The position numbers were made by a program, and so were the translations under genes. A stretch of 63,075 nucleotides of DNA, from assembly GCA_023423285.1 (NCBI GenBank), contig JAFAFV010000155.1, positions 1 to 63,075 of the forward strand, read 5' to 3'. Source of the stretch: Bacteroidota bacterium. GTDB taxonomy: Bacteria; Bacteroidota; Bacteroidia; Chitinophagales; Chitinophagaceae. The notes under the pieces were generated by a model, which did not search any database, was not told the DNA's origin, and saw only the letters and a list, made by a program, of their open reading frames with translations. Numbering within the stretch: position 1 is the first letter of the stretch; the number at the start of each line of letters is the position of its first letter. Positions 40,441 to 49,939 of the stretch are shown one piece after another.

Positions 40441-41856
40441 ATGAACATGAACAGATCTCTACAATCATTTTTTGTTTTGCTTTTTGCTTTGGTACTGGCA
40501 GGATGTGTATCAAAGCACACACCTAACAACACTTCATCTGGCAAGAAAGAGCGGCCCAACGTTGTGATCATTATGGCGGATGACCTCGATTCCAAACAAC
40601 TAAGTGTTTACGGCGGGCGAAACTTAAAAACAGTTCATATAGACAGGCTTGCTGAGCAGGGATTAAAATTCAACAACATGGTTGCCTCAGAAGCCATGTG
40701 TGTGCCCCTGCGGACTTCACTTTTTACCGGCCTGTATCCCATGCGGCATGGTTCCTATCAAAATCATAAACCTGTATATAACGATAACATGAAAAGCATT
40801 GTGCACTACCTGGGCGATCTGGGTTATGAAGTAGCACTTACAGGCAAAGATCATGTAACAAAACCTGTTTCAGTATTTCCATTTATAAGGGTAGAGGGCT
40901 TTGAGCCAAATTGTGTTTCGCCCACAGATGTTTACCAGTTAAACGATGTAAAGAAATTTATAACCAACCGAGACAAACCTTATTGCTTATTTATTATGAG
41001 CAACAACCCTCATGCACCATGGACGGTTGGTGACCCTTCTGAGTTTGATGCGGATAAATTAATACTGCCTCCGCATTGGGTAGATACAAGGCAAACCCGT
41101 GAGCAGTTTACAAAATATCTGGCTGAAGTACGAAGGCTTGACAATCAGGTGGGCGAACTGATGCAACTAATTAAAGAAACAGGGCAGGAAGACAATACGA
41201 TCTTTATTTTTTTGGGAGAACAGGGGGCACAGTTTCCCGGCGCCAAATGGACACTTTGGGATGAAGGCCAACACAGTTCTATGATCATCAGGTGGCCTGG
41301 CATGGTAAAGGCCAATACACAAACGGATGCAATCGTTCAGTATGAAGATATTTTACCAACACTCGTTGAAGTGGCTGGAGGCCGCGCCATTAAAGGGCTT
41401 GACGGAATGAGTTTTCTGAATGTGGTTACCAGCCGCAGTCAGAAAGCACGCGATTTTGCTTATGGCATTCATAACAATATTCCCGAAGGTCCTGCTTATC
41501 CCATCAGGGCCATTCGCGGCAACCAGTATAAGCTATTATTGAACCTGTTGCCCGAAAACAAATATGCCATCCGCTATCTCACCAATCGTAAAAATGTGAA
41601 ATATTGGGATTCATGGTTTGTAAAAGCAGAAAATTCTCCGCGTGATAAATTTTTGCTGGATCGTATATCTACACGTCCGGCGGTTGAATTTTACGATCTG
41701 AAAGCAGACCCGTATGAGTTGAACAATCTTGCAAACGACCCTAAGTATTCAAAAATAGCAGAAGAATACAAAACAAAATTATACGCGTGGATGAAGCAAC
41801 AGGGAGATCCCGGTGCCGCTGCAGATGTGCCTCTAAGGCAGGATTCAAGAAAATAA
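40441..41856 (+). CDS. S1-family sulfatase lipoprotein with CVPLR motif
   Basis: 471 residues; lipobox LAGC (Cys22), so membrane-anchored. The start ATG immediately follows the previous TAA, suggesting coupled translation (a second ATG lies two codons in). The motif is C87-V-P-L-R followed by TSLFTG: Leu replaces the usual small residue, but C-x-P-x-R is kept. MADDLDSKQL carries the metal ligands; the usual SDNG is LGEQGAQF, with FPGAKWTLWDEG after it, a variant seen in a heparan-N-sulfatase-like branch. The C-terminal VEFYDLKADPYELNNLA is typical of sulfatases. Likely active but of unusual subtype. Confidence 0.9.
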   Translation: MNMNRSLQSFFVLLFALVLAGCVSKHTPNNTSSGKKERPNVVIIMADDLDSKQLSVYGGRNLKTVHIDRLAEQGLKFNNMVASEAMCVPLRTSLFTGLYPMRHGSYQNHKPVYNDNMKSIVHYLGDLGYEVALTGKDHVTKPVSVFPFIRVEGFEPNCVSPTDVYQLNDVKKFITNRDKPYCLFIMSNNPHAPWTVGDPSEFDADKLILPPHWVDTRQTREQFTKYLAEVRRLDNQVGELMQLIKETGQEDNTIFIFLGEQGAQFPGAKWTLWDEGQHSSMIIRWPGMVKANTQTDAIVQYEDILPTLVEVAGGRAIKGLDGMSFLNVVTSRSQKARDFAYGIHNNIPEGPAYPIRAIRGNQYKLLLNLLPENKYAIRYLTNRKNVKYWDSWFVKAENSPRDKFLLDRISTRPAVEFYDLKADPYELNNLANDPKYSKIAEEYKTKLYAWMKQQGDPGAAADVPLRQDSRK

Positions 41857-41901
41857 ATAATAAGTGTTTTTAATGTCAACATGATAATAAGCGAGATGAT
41901 T

Positions 41902-43341
41902 ATGAAGAAATTTTTTATAGCTACATTTTTTTTGTCTTTGTTTGGTTGCTCCAATACTTCTACCACGCAACAAACGCCGGCATCAAAGCCTAATATTATT
42001 TTTATAATGGCCGATGACCTTGGCTCCGCAGAACTGGGCAGCTATGGCAACACATTTAACGAAACGCCGCACCTGGACAGACTTGCAGGAGAAGGAGCCC
42101 GGTTTACCCAAGCTTATACGGCAGCGCCCATTTGTTCGCCGTCACGAGCTGCATTTATGACAGGCCAGTACCCCGCACGCATACGCATCACCGATTTTTT
42201 GCCTGATAATGCCGAACGGTATCTTGACCCGGCAAAATATGTAACCCTCAATGAGGCGCTGTCTAACGCCGGTTATCATACAGGTTTGATTGGGAAATGG
42301 CACCTGGATACACGGTTTAATGATCCTAAAGGAAACCCGAAACAACATGGGTTTGACGAAGTGATCGGATCTGAAACAAAATATATTGCCGATGGTGATT
42401 ACTTTTATCCTTACGATAAAACTGAAACGCTGAATACACAGGGTGTGGATGGCGAATATTTAACCGACCGTCAATGCCTGGAGGCATCAAAATTTATTAA
42501 CCGTAATAAGAATAAACCCTTCTTTTTGTATCTCTCATTCTACAGTGTGCACACGCGTCTGGATGCTCCGCAGGATATTGTAAATAAATACAAAACCAAA
42601 TTTGACAAAAAGTACGGCACAGGCAAAGCAGATGAATTGTTTGAAAAAAATGACCGCCACGAAGGTGGGCATTTAGACAACCCGTACCTGGCAGCCATGA
42701 TCGAACGGATTGACGCGGGCGTGGGCGCTGTTATGAAAACATTGAAAGAACAGGGGCTTGATAAAAATACACTGGTTGTTTTCTTTTCGGATAACGGTGG
42801 CGTAGGCAACCTCGGCAATAACGGCAATTTAAGGGCGGGCAAATCATGGTTGTATGAAGGCGGCATACGCGAAAACCTTATTGCACGCTGGCCTGCCGGC
42901 ATCAAGCCAAAAACGGTTATCAGCACACCTGTATATGGTACTGATTTTTACCCATCCTTTCTGGATATGGCGGGAGCAACGGCAAACGCTGATAAAATTG
43001 TAGATGGCAAAAGCTTCCTCCCATTATTTAAAGGCCAGGCCATGCAACCAAGACCTTTTTACTGGCATTATGTTTCTGAAACGGGCAAATGGGTGAATCG
43101 TATGTGCAGCGCTGTGCGCCAGGGAGATTACAAGTTGCTCTATTTTTATGCAGATCAAAGAATTGAGTTATATAACCTGAAAAATGATCCTTCAGAAAAA
43201 AGCAACATAGCAGCTTCGGAACCGGGCAAGGTAAAAGAACTAAAGGCCATGCTTGATGAATGGAAAAAAGAAGTAAACGCGGAAGAACCTGACGTTGCGG
43301 GCGCTTCAAAGCCACGGCCTGCGAAGAGGCGGGCTAATTAG
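41902..43341 (+). CDS. S1-family sulfatase lipoprotein (CSPSR type)
   Basis: 479 residues from ATG 41902, chosen over ATG 41881 and 41896 because it opens the lipoprotein signal MKKFFIATFFLSLFGC (Cys16). The motif is C78-S-P-S-R followed by AAFMTGQYPAR. Metal ligands lie in MADDLGSAE and FFSDNGGV. NETPHLDRLA and IRITDFLPDNAERYLDP show it is the paralogue of the minus-strand sulfatase at 22997. The C-terminal end is Lys/Arg/Pro-rich. 47 bases separate it from the regulator gene. Confidence 0.93.
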   Translation: MKKFFIATFFLSLFGCSNTSTTQQTPASKPNIIFIMADDLGSAELGSYGNTFNETPHLDRLAGEGARFTQAYTAAPICSPSRAAFMTGQYPARIRITDFLPDNAERYLDPAKYVTLNEALSNAGYHTGLIGKWHLDTRFNDPKGNPKQHGFDEVIGSETKYIADGDYFYPYDKTETLNTQGVDGEYLTDRQCLEASKFINRNKNKPFFLYLSFYSVHTRLDAPQDIVNKYKTKFDKKYGTGKADELFEKNDRHEGGHLDNPYLAAMIERIDAGVGAVMKTLKEQGLDKNTLVVFFSDNGGVGNLGNNGNLRAGKSWLYEGGIRENLIARWPAGIKPKTVISTPVYGTDFYPSFLDMAGATANADKIVDGKSFLPLFKGQAMQPRPFYWHYVSETGKWVNRMCSAVRQGDYKLLYFYADQRIELYNLKNDPSEKSNIAASEPGKVKELKAMLDEWKKEVNAEEPDVAGASKPRPAKRRAN

Positions 43342-43388
43342 GTTACATTTGCAGGAATAGAAAATGTAAAATAAAAGGGGTATCATAC

Positions 43389-46300
43389 TTGTTTAAGCAT
43401 ATTATAACGTTTATCATTGTATTGGCGGTGTGGTTTTTCAGCAATATTGGCATTGCGCAGCGCGTTCAGTTTAGAAATTATACTGTCAACAATGGTTTAC
43501 CTTCAAACACGGTTTGGAATATCATTCAGGATGACCAGGGTTTTATATGGTTGGGAACTAAAAATGGCTTAACAAAGTTCGATGGTATTCATTTTAAAAA
43601 TTATCAGATAAGCGGACAGGGTTTATCGTTTATTCATTCCATTAGCAGGGTTGATGAAAATATTTATTGGATAGGAACTGAAAACGGGCTTTTCAGCCTT
43701 GACATGACCACTGAGCAGTTTACGCCTGTGAGCGGGGTATCAAAAGATATTGTTTTCAGTATTCTTGTAGATAACAACAAGAACAAGTGGGTGGCTACCA
43801 GCCGTAACGGCGTTTATTTTTTCAACAACAATTCAGTTAAAAACTTTACGGCTACAAACAATTCTCAGGGCCTTTCTTCCAACCAGGTAAGGCGGCTGGC
43901 AGAAGATGACGAGGGCAGAATTTGGATGGGAACCTTTGGAGAAGGAATTGATATTTATGATCCCCGCTCGGGATCTTTTTCGCGCTTAAAAAAAGGAATC
44001 AGCCCTTCAGACATTTCAGGTAATTATATACTCACGTTATACAAAGACCTTAGCGGCAATATATGGGTGGGAACTTTATCTGACGGTTTGAGCGTGTGGA
44101 TTAAAAATGAGAATCGCTTTAAAGTATACAGACAGGGCACCAACTCCATTAACGATAATATTGTAAGGGCTGTGTACCAGCCCAACAAAAATGAAGTTTT
44201 TATTGGCACCGAACATGGATTGAACATTCTGAATATTTCTACCAACACATTTACTTACTACAGTAAGAAATTTTACGATCCATACAGCATCAGCGATAAT
44301 TCGGTGTACACAATTTATGGCGACCGTGATGGGGGCATTTGGGTAGGCACTTATTTTGGCGGCGTCAATTACTTCAATTCCCGGGCTTCTAATTTTGAAT
44401 TGTTTTATTCTACCGGCGAGCAGAACTCTTTATCTGGCAATGCTGTAAGTTGTTTTTTAGAAGATAAACCGGGGTATTTTTGGGTAGGCACTGAAAATGG
44501 TGGTCTCAATTATTTTGATGCCAATAAAAAAACTTTTTCCCGTTATCCTTTCAGGCCAGATCAGCAAAAACTTTCACACTATAATATTCATGCTTTATAC
44601 AAAGACAAAAAAGGCAGGCTGTGGATTGGCACTTTTACCGGTGGGTTGAATATTTATGACCCGGCAGACGGATCAGTAAAAACATATATGCATAATCCTG
44701 CCGATCCCAATTCTCTCAGCAATAACAGTGTGTACGCCATTTATGAAGATAAGAAAGGTGTGATTTGGGTAGGTACTGTAAAAGGATTAAATATTTATAA
44801 TGAAGCCAGCAACAATTTTACACGTGTTAAGGACCAGGAGCTTGAGAATAGTTGCATATATGAATTGTATGAAGACAATGATAATAATTTTTGGATTGCA
44901 ACATATGAAAAAGGATTGGTTGGGTTTAACCGCATTACAGGCAAATGGGTAACATATGCTTTAAACGGAGAAAACGGTAATTCTTTTAATAAGATGATTT
45001 CATTATTGGATGACAGAAGGGGTAACCTGTGGTTGGGCACAGATGGCGGCGGTCTTTGCAGCTTCAACATCAGGCATCAAAGATTTACCACATTTGGTAT
45101 GCAAGATGGTATTCCTTCCATTGTTTACGGAATATTGTCAGATGATGCAGGAGACCTCTGGCTTTCTACAAATGATGGCATTGTAAAATTTTCTCCTTTA
45201 GATAAAAAAGTTTGGTCTTACAACAGCTATGATAATTTGCAGGGAAGGGTTTTTAATTACAACGCCTACTATAAAGCTGCTGACGGCAAAATGTTCTTTG
45301 GAGGTATCAATGGGTTTAATGTTTTCTTTCCGCAACAGATCAACACGAAGGCATCCAACTCCACCATAGCGATTACCAACCTGAAATTATTTAATAAAGA
45401 TATTGGCATCACAGATAAAGATTCTCCGCTTGATCAACTGATTGGTTTTACCAATCACATCACGTTAAAACATACTCAGGACGTGATCACTTTTGAGTAT
45501 GCCACACTCAATTATCATAACCCTTCAAAAATACGCTACGCGTATATGATGGAAGGCTTTGAAGAAGACTGGAACGATGTTAATAATCAGCGCAACGCCA
45601 CCTATACCAATTTACCTGCTGGCGATTACGTTTTCAAAGTAAAGTCAACCGATTCATTTGGCAACTGGATAGATAAACACGCCAGCGTTCGTATTACCGT
45701 GCGCCCACCATTTTACAGAACTACATTGGCCTATATCATATATCTTGTTGCAATTGCAGCAGGGATATACATTTTTAGAAATATGATGCGTGAAAGGCTG
45801 CGGCGCAAAAATCAGATAAAACTGGAAAGGCTGGAAACGCAAAAGGAACACGAATTATACCAGCAGAAAATGGAATTCTTTACCACTATGGCGCATGAAC
45901 TTCGCACACCTTTATCGCTTATTATGGCGCCGCTGGAAAAATTACTGACTACTGAAAAAGAAGATGAAACGGTTAAGCAGTTGAACGTGATGGAAGACAA
46001 TACTAATCGCCTTCAAATGCTCATCAACCAGTTGCTTGATTTCAGAAGAATAGAAAGCGATATCTATAACATCCGAAAAGAAAAAATCGAACTGATTTCA
46101 TTTATTCAGTCAGTATATTCCCGGTTTACACCCATTGCCAATCAAAAAAATATCCGGTTTGCACTCGCTACAGACTTTGACCAGCTTGATATAGAAGCCG
46201 ACCCCGAAGCATTGCAAAAAATACTGAACAACCTTATCATCAACGCTTTTAAGTTTGCAAAAACTACTGTACGGTTAAAGGTTAAAAAATCAACTGCCGA

Positions 46301-47408
46301 GGGCAAAAAACTTGTTTCCATAAGTGTTGTGGATGACGGCATCGGTATTCCTGATGAACAACTTGATGATGTATTTAAACCTTTTTTCAAGGTCAATTCT
46401 CAGAAACATAAAGCAAAAAATGTAGGCGGCACGGGCATCGGTTTGTCGCTTGCAAAAGCGCTTGCAAAAAAGCACGAAGGCGAGTTGACTGCTGAAAGCA
46501 TACAGGACGAGCAAACCACGTTTACTTTTACGATGCCCTATCAGGAAAATTTCCTCTCCCAGCAACACAAAGCATCTCCAAAAGAAGAACCGGTTGCAAA
46601 GGCTGATGTATTGCTGGTGGAAGACAATTTGAATATGCTGGACTATCTTTCTTCCAGCCTGAAGGCAGAAGGTTATCATACCATTTGTGCCATTAACGGC
46701 GAGGAAGCATTGCAACTTTTGGAAACCAGCAATGCAGACATTATTATTTCTGATGTGATGATGCCTGAAATGGACGGCATCACTTTATGCAGGCATGTTA
46801 AAACAAACATTAAATCAAGCCACATACCCATCATTCTTCTAACGGCAAAAAGCAATAGCGATACAGAAATACAGGGCATAGAAAGTGGGGCAGATGCTTA
46901 CATTATGAAACCGTTTAAGTGGAAGCAACTTACCGCTACCATTATAAACCTGCTTGATTCAAGGGCAAAACTGAAAGAAAAATTTGGCGGACAACCATTT
47001 GCTGATGCAAATGTTCTTAGTACTAATACGCATGATAAAAATTTTATTGAGCGGATCACAAAAATTATTGAAGACAGAATTGATGACTACCAGTTATCAG
47101 TTGAAGAATTAAGCAAAGAATTGTCCATGAGCCGCTCCACCCTGCACAAAAAACTGAAAGGGATATCCGGTTATGTGCCGAACGAATTCATCCGACTCAT
47201 CCGGCTAAAAAATGCAGCAAAATTGCTCATTTCAGGTGAGTATAATATTTCTGAGGTAGGATATAAAACAGGGTTTAATTCTCCTTCTTATTTCTCCAGG
47301 TGTTTTATTCAGCAGTTTAAATTAACACCGTCCGAATTTGTGGATAAACATAATTCTGTTAAACAGGATGAAGCTTTAGATATGAAATTAAAAGAAACCG
47401 ATGTATAA
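43389..47408 (+). CDS. Hybrid two-component system regulator (HTCS) of the PUL
   Basis: 1339 residues. The start is TTG 43389: no in-frame ATG exists upstream that gives a signal, the signal/anchor MFKHIITFIIVLAVWFFSNIGIA begins there, and aaaagggg at 43373-43380 is a good ribosome site 8 bases before. Order: periplasmic two-component propeller repeats (~26-680; GxIWVGT-type repeats), Y_Y_Y domain (~700-770), transmembrane helix (~778-797), histidine kinase with His836 in AHELRTPL, ATPase (N box LNNLIINAFKFA; GGTGIGLSLAKA), receiver (~1072-1185) with Asp1122 in ISDVMMPEMDG, and AraC-type HTH (~1220-1325). It senses a glycan fragment in the periplasm and activates PUL genes. The ninth sulfatase overlaps its end by 8 bases. 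Confidence 0.95.
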   Translation: MFKHIITFIIVLAVWFFSNIGIAQRVQFRNYTVNNGLPSNTVWNIIQDDQGFIWLGTKNGLTKFDGIHFKNYQISGQGLSFIHSISRVDENIYWIGTENGLFSLDMTTEQFTPVSGVSKDIVFSILVDNNKNKWVATSRNGVYFFNNNSVKNFTATNNSQGLSSNQVRRLAEDDEGRIWMGTFGEGIDIYDPRSGSFSRLKKGISPSDISGNYILTLYKDLSGNIWVGTLSDGLSVWIKNENRFKVYRQGTNSINDNIVRAVYQPNKNEVFIGTEHGLNILNISTNTFTYYSKKFYDPYSISDNSVYTIYGDRDGGIWVGTYFGGVNYFNSRASNFELFYSTGEQNSLSGNAVSCFLEDKPGYFWVGTENGGLNYFDANKKTFSRYPFRPDQQKLSHYNIHALYKDKKGRLWIGTFTGGLNIYDPADGSVKTYMHNPADPNSLSNNSVYAIYEDKKGVIWVGTVKGLNIYNEASNNFTRVKDQELENSCIYELYEDNDNNFWIATYEKGLVGFNRITGKWVTYALNGENGNSFNKMISLLDDRRGNLWLGTDGGGLCSFNIRHQRFTTFGMQDGIPSIVYGILSDDAGDLWLSTNDGIVKFSPLDKKVWSYNSYDNLQGRVFNYNAYYKAADGKMFFGGINGFNVFFPQQINTKASNSTIAITNLKLFNKDIGITDKDSPLDQLIGFTNHITLKHTQDVITFEYATLNYHNPSKIRYAYMMEGFEEDWNDVNNQRNATYTNLPAGDYVFKVKSTDSFGNWIDKHASVRITVRPPFYRTTLAYIIYLVAIAAGIYIFRNMMRERLRRKNQIKLERLETQKEHELYQQKMEFFTTMAHELRTPLSLIMAPLEKLLTTEKEDETVKQLNVMEDNTNRLQMLINQLLDFRRIESDIYNIRKEKIELISFIQSVYSRFTPIANQKNIRFALATDFDQLDIEADPEALQKILNNLIINAFKFAKTTVRLKVKKSTAEGKKLVSISVVDDGIGIPDEQLDDVFKPFFKVNSQKHKAKNVGGTGIGLSLAKALAKKHEGELTAESIQDEQTTFTFTMPYQENFLSQQHKASPKEEPVAKADVLLVEDNLNMLDYLSSSLKAEGYHTICAINGEEALQLLETSNADIIISDVMMPEMDGITLCRHVKTNIKSSHIPIILLTAKSNSDTEIQGIESGADAYIMKPFKWKQLTATIINLLDSRAKLKEKFGGQPFADANVLSTNTHDKNFIERITKIIEDRIDDYQLSVEELSKELSMSRSTLHKKLKGISGYVPNEFIRLIRLKNAAKLLISGEYNISEVGYKTGFNSPSYFSRCFIQQFKLTPSEFVDKHNSVKQDEALDMKLKETDV

Positions 47409-48816
47409 AATATTCTTCTTTCTTACAGCAATTCTTGCAGCCGCCTGCGTTCATGCGCAAACCCCGGCAAAACCTAACATTATTATTATAGTGGCTGATG
47501 ACCTTGGCTGGGGCGACGTGGGTTTTAATGGCAGCGAAATAAAAACGCCCAATCTCGATCAGCTTTCTCAGGAAGGCGTTGTACTCAACCGGTATTATGT
47601 CACGCCAATTTGTTCGCCCACGCGTGCCGGGCTCATGACAGGACGCTATCCCAACAGGTTTGGCCTGCGCCAGAATGTGATTGCGCCCTGGCTCAATTTT
47701 GGCGTAGATACCACTGAGGAATTCCTTCCGCAGTTATTGGCAAAAGCAGGGTATAAGAACAGGGCAGCCATTGGCAAGTGGCATTTGGGGCATGCAAAAA
47801 AAGCCTATCTGCCGCTAAACCGGGGCTTTACACACTTCTATGGACATTACAACGGCGCTATAGATTTTTTTACACAGGAAAGAGAAGGGGAACGCGACTG
47901 GCATAATGACTGGAAAGCTTCTTTCGACAAAGGCTACGCAACAGACCTGATTACGAATGAAACGATGAAATGCATTAAAGCATATAAAAAAGATGGCCCT
48001 TTCTTTTTATACATTGCCTACAATGCGCCGCATGCGCCTTTACAGGCTAAAGAAAAAGATTTAAAACAATATGGCTATGATCCTTCAAAACCTAAGTTTG
48101 GCAATGGCGGAGCGGGTAATGAAGAAGCACTGAAAGGCAGGGGAAATACCAAACGCCAGACCTATGCCGCAATGGTGACTGCAATGGATGAGGGCATTGG
48201 AAAGATTTTAGAAACGTTGAAGTCTGAAGGCCTGGAAGAAAACACGCTGGTTCTTTTTCACAGCGATAACGGCGCAGAAACAGAACAGGGTGGCAGCAGC
48301 GGAGCGCTGCGAGGGCAAAAATTTCAGGAGTGGGATGGGGGCGTAAGGGCGCCGGCAGTTATAAAATGGCCTAAAGGTTTTGAAGGCGGAAGAACGATTG
48401 ATCAGTTGACAGGTTATATTGATGTTGCTCCTACTTTACATGAAATAACAGGTATTCAATCGCAGCCTGCTAAAAAATATGATGGGATCAGCATTTTTTC
48501 TGTTTTAAAAAATTCCCAAAAAAGTATCGATAGATCAATATATTTAGGCTACGGAAGTATTATACGAAATGACTGGAAACTCGTAAAAGCAAAAACAGGG
48601 AATCCAAAGATGGAATTGGAAGAAGATATGTTGTTTAATATTATATCGGATCCTGCTGAGTCTAAAAATGTAAAAGGATTCAACCAGGGCGTTTATAAGA
48701 CATTGATGGAGGAAGTTGACAAATACGATGGCATAAAATCATCCTTTACTGTTCCTCCTTTTGGACAGGGACGCAAAACTTTTAAAGCACCAAAGAACTG
48801 GGAAATTAAAGAATAA
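47401..48816 (+). CDS. S1-family sulfatase, arylsulfatase-B-like (CSPTR type)
   Basis: 471 residues; ATG 47401 overlaps the regulator's last codons (ATGTATAA), so translation is coupled. Signal peptide MYKIFFFLTAILAAACVHAQ, with a possible lipobox at Cys16. The motif is C71-S-P-T-R followed by AGLMTGRYPNRFG; VADDLGWGDV and FHSDNGAE carry metal ligands. GKWHLGH and the YNAPHAPLQA block follow. The sequence resembles the GalNAc-4-sulfatase/arylsulfatase-B group more than the other eight. Being coupled to the sensor, it is likely made whenever the regulator is. Confidence 0.93.
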   Translation: MYKIFFFLTAILAAACVHAQTPAKPNIIIIVADDLGWGDVGFNGSEIKTPNLDQLSQEGVVLNRYYVTPICSPTRAGLMTGRYPNRFGLRQNVIAPWLNFGVDTTEEFLPQLLAKAGYKNRAAIGKWHLGHAKKAYLPLNRGFTHFYGHYNGAIDFFTQEREGERDWHNDWKASFDKGYATDLITNETMKCIKAYKKDGPFFLYIAYNAPHAPLQAKEKDLKQYGYDPSKPKFGNGGAGNEEALKGRGNTKRQTYAAMVTAMDEGIGKILETLKSEGLEENTLVLFHSDNGAETEQGGSSGALRGQKFQEWDGGVRAPAVIKWPKGFEGGRTIDQLTGYIDVAPTLHEITGIQSQPAKKYDGISIFSVLKNSQKSIDRSIYLGYGSIIRNDWKLVKAKTGNPKMELEEDMLFNIISDPAESKNVKGFNQGVYKTLMEEVDKYDGIKSSFTVPPFGQGRKTFKAPKNWEIKE

Positions 48817-48823
48817 TAGCAAT

Positions 48824-49927
48824 ATGAAATTAGTTATACTTGTTTTAGCAACTTTACTTGGTCAAAGCGTTTCAGCACAGGTTCCGAAATTGCCAGATGC
48901 CAAAAACTTTGATACCATGGTAAATGGGAAAAAAATATCCCTGTTTTATATCGAAAATAAAAACGGTTATAAAGCTGCCATTACCAACTTGGGTGGAAAA
49001 ATGGCGGGCTTTATTGTGAAAGACAAGAAGGGCAAGTGGGTAGATATTGTTCCCGGATATGATCGTGTGAAGCCTTATTTTGCTGATAAATCTGCAGGCG
49101 CTATTGTAGGGCGCTTTGCCAACCGCATTGCAAAGGGCCGGTTTACTTTAGATGGCAAAGAATACCAATTGCCGGTTAATAATGGTGAAAATACCCTGCA
49201 CGGTGGGCCAATGGGTTTTTACGCGCAGGTATGGGATGCCAAACAACTGGATGCATCTGCGCTTCAGCTTAATTATTTTTCCAAACATGGAGAAGAAGGT
49301 TTTCCTGGCAACATGAATGTAAAAGTGATTTACCGGCTAACTGATAAAAATGAATTGGTGATCACTTATGAAGCCACAACAGATCAGCGGACACCTATCA
49401 ATCTTACCAACCATAATTACTGGAATTTGAATGGAGAAGGAAACGGCCTTATTGATGATCACCGCCTGCAAATATTTGCTTCAAAGTACACACCTGTCAA
49501 TAAAAATCTCATTCCTACCGGTATAGCGCCCGTGAAAAATACGCCATTTGATTTCTTAAAAATGCGCACCATAAAAGACAGCCTGCAATCTGGCAATGAG
49601 CAACTAATATTTGCCAATGGATACGACCATAATTTTGTATTGGACAAAGGGCTGACTAAAAAGCCCCAACTGGCAGCCATTGCCGTAGGGGACAAATCGG
49701 GTATTGTTTTAAAAGTGTACACTACCGAGCCGGGCATCCAATTTTACGGCGGTAATTTTATGACGGGCAAAAACACATGGAAAAACAGAACTAAAAACCA
49801 TTTTCGCACAGCACTGGCTTTGGAAACACAGCATTTCCCGGATTCGCCCAACCAGCCAGGTTTTCCTTCAACAGTTCTGGACTCCGGAAAAGTGTTTACC
49901 TCCACAACTATTTATAAAGTTGAATAA
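48824..49927 (+). CDS. galM: Secreted aldose 1-epimerase (galactose mutarotase family)
   Basis: 367 residues from ATG 48824, 7 bases after the sulfatase stop; the signal peptide is MKLVILVLATLLGQSVSAQ. An upstream in-frame TTG lies inside the sulfatase gene and is rejected. Landmarks: GRFANRIAKGRF, NTLHGG, the catalytic His in NLTNHNYWNL and the catalytic Glu near the end in LALETQHFPDSPNQPGFPST. It interconverts alpha and beta anomers of released hexoses, usually galactose or glucose, in the periplasm. As the last gene of the PUL run it hints that galactose or glucose is a product. Confidence 0.92.
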   Translation: MKLVILVLATLLGQSVSAQVPKLPDAKNFDTMVNGKKISLFYIENKNGYKAAITNLGGKMAGFIVKDKKGKWVDIVPGYDRVKPYFADKSAGAIVGRFANRIAKGRFTLDGKEYQLPVNNGENTLHGGPMGFYAQVWDAKQLDASALQLNYFSKHGEEGFPGNMNVKVIYRLTDKNELVITYEATTDQRTPINLTNHNYWNLNGEGNGLIDDHRLQIFASKYTPVNKNLIPTGIAPVKNTPFDFLKMRTIKDSLQSGNEQLIFANGYDHNFVLDKGLTKKPQLAAIAVGDKSGIVLKVYTTEPGIQFYGGNFMTGKNTWKNRTKNHFRTALALETQHFPDSPNQPGFPSTVLDSGKVFTSTTIYKVE

Positions 49928-49939
49928 AAAGGCATCAGA

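Noticed and set aside
40441..41856. Loss of metal site in the CVPLR sulfatase because SDNG is missing
   Set aside because: The EQG-x-x-F-P-x-x-K-W arrangement is a recognisable variant in one sulfatase branch, so it is probably functional.
12502..48816. Glycosaminoglycan (heparin/chondroitin) PUL
   Set aside because: Some sulfatases resemble that branch, but there is no polysaccharide lyase or unsaturated-uronyl hydrolase (GH88) anywhere in the window.
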